A stretch of DNA of 64,000 nt from Pararhizobium sp. (GTDB lineage: Bacteria; Pseudomonadota; Alphaproteobacteria; Rhizobiales; Rhizobiaceae): the NCBI GenBank assembly GCA_030655075.1, contig JAURWE010000024.1, forward strand, positions 682,001 to 746,000, written 5' to 3'. The translations under genes and the position numbers were made by a program. A model generated the notes under the pieces. The model saw only the letters and a program-made list of their open reading frames with translations, was not told where the DNA came from and did not search any database. Of this stretch, positions 63,514 through 64,000 are shown one piece after another; position 1 is the stretch's first letter, and every line of letters begins with the position of its first letter.

Positions 63514-64000
63514 TTGTCCAACGAAACGGGAAATGAAATTGTCGAGCGCAATTTGAGTTCGACCGACACAAGGATCGAGGAAGATGACAATCAACCTCTG
63601 CATATCGAGAGATCACCAGGATTTTTCAGAAGGAGACGAGAAAAGGCCAGGAAACGTTTGAACGAAGCGCTGGGCCGTGTGGACGCCGCTGGGCCGTTTT
63701 TTCGAATGATCTGGGCCATTGATCGCATCGGCGTGGGAGATCGAAAGGCATTGTCTCGGTTTCCTCGTCGGAGGCCGGAATTGGTCGAGTGGGCATTCGC
63801 ACCCCATCACATCCACAAGTGGACACTCGAGTCCTTGGTCAATGCGTATCTTCGGTCAAAGCAGTTGCGGCGCCGGGATAATCAGGCTTTTCGAACCCTC
63901 GACACCGAAAATTTGGGATCACCGATCAACCTTATGAAGCTCATGAGCGAGCTAGAGAATGCTGACGACGGTGTCATCTTGCAGCGGTTGGACGTGATCG
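63514..64000 (+). CDS. Unrecognised partial gene running off the right edge
   Basis: A frame open from TTG 63514 to the window end, at least 162 codons, preceded by GAGG with good spacing and an in-frame TAG just upstream. It begins SNETGNEIVERNLSSTDTR. A basic stretch (FFRRRREKARKRLNEAL) near residues 40-56 is followed by WAIDRIGVGDRKALSRF and WAFAPHHIHKWTLESLVNAYLRSKQLRRRDNQAFRTLD. I recognise no domain. Hand-counted G+C is 23-27 of 60 in three lines, far below neighbouring genes, suggesting transfer. The TTG start is unusual but the best choice. Confidence 0.6.
   Translation, partial: MSNETGNEIVERNLSSTDTRIEEDDNQPLHIERSPGFFRRRREKARKRLNEALGRVDAAGPFFRMIWAIDRIGVGDRKALSRFPRRRPELVEWAFAPHHIHKWTLESLVNAYLRSKQLRRRDNQAFRTLDTENLGSPINLMKLMSELENADDGVILQRLDVI

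Overview
The window looks like chromosomal DNA of a high-G+C alphaproteobacterium of the Rhizobiaceae (Agrobacterium/Rhizobium/Pararhizobium group). The basis is the glgP-glgB-glgC-glgA-pgm-glgX order, the soxBDAG sarcosine oxidase operon, a three-gene pnt transhydrogenase beside a small aa3 oxidase subunit IV, a group IV ornithine/lysine decarboxylase with a long leader, and rhizobial intergenic palindromes. This is inference from gene content; no 16S rRNA or species marker is present. I saw no tRNA, rRNA, CRISPR array, insertion sequence or integrase.

Layout. 0.07-11.2 kb (+): glycogen synthesis and breakdown operon. 11.3-12.8 kb (+): a MaoC-like hydratase and a DUF2332 protein. 12.8-18.1 kb (-): sarcosine oxidase. 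18.5-19.8 kb (+): ribosomal protein S21 and a TPR lipoprotein. 19.9-20.8 kb (-): a BrnT/BrnA toxin-antitoxin pair and an orphan AbrB-type antitoxin. 20.9-24.1 kb (-): pnt transhydrogenase and the small oxidase subunit. 24.3-27.7 kb (-): a FeeM-like N-acyltransferase and a membrane GGDEF-EAL protein. 28.1-32.4 kb: a PuuD-like glutamine-amidotransferase-fold hydrolase, a LacI regulator with a 2-hydroxyacid dehydrogenase, a MarR regulator and a creatininase-family enzyme. 32.5-35.7 kb (+): CobW metallochaperone, an Imm45-like protein, a WD40 protein and a spermidine-synthase-like protein. 35.8-38.1 kb: DUF4394 protein facing an ECF sigma/anti-sigma pair. 38.1-41 kb (-): a small glyoxalase-superfamily protein, an orphan BrnA, a GNAT enzyme and ornithine decarboxylase with a candidate speF leader RNA. 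41.5-45.3 kb (+): amidase, LysR, and a DUF1007/NicO nickel-cobalt export pair. 45.4-50.2 kb: small membrane protein, GNAT, DUF533, KDPG aldolase, CYTH, TrhO and a reductase. 50.2-62.0 kb (-): CHASE4-GGDEF-EAL protein, two-subunit aconitase X, then a sugar locus (beta-glucosidase, Gfo/Idh dehydrogenase, isomerase, ABC transporter). 62.2 kb (+): its divergent LacI regulator. 63.5-64.0 kb (+): the start of an unrecognised low-G+C gene that runs off the edge.

How the parts work together. The first operon converts glucose-1-phosphate and ADP-glucose to glycogen and back. The 54-63 kb sugar locus pairs an importer with oxidoreductase, isomerase and glucosidase steps. It sits opposite a LacI gene across a pair of perfect palindromic operators 21 bp apart. 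A second LacI gene at 30 kb has its own perfect palindrome upstream. Two membrane-bound c-di-GMP proteins, one with a degenerate GGDEF motif, add second-messenger control. The most unusual items are the partial low-G+C gene at the right edge, a candidate small RNA at 27.86-27.96 kb, two orphan antitoxins, an inverted-repeat promoter with a CtrA-like box before the FeeM-like gene, and an intergenic palindrome lodged inside the sox operon.
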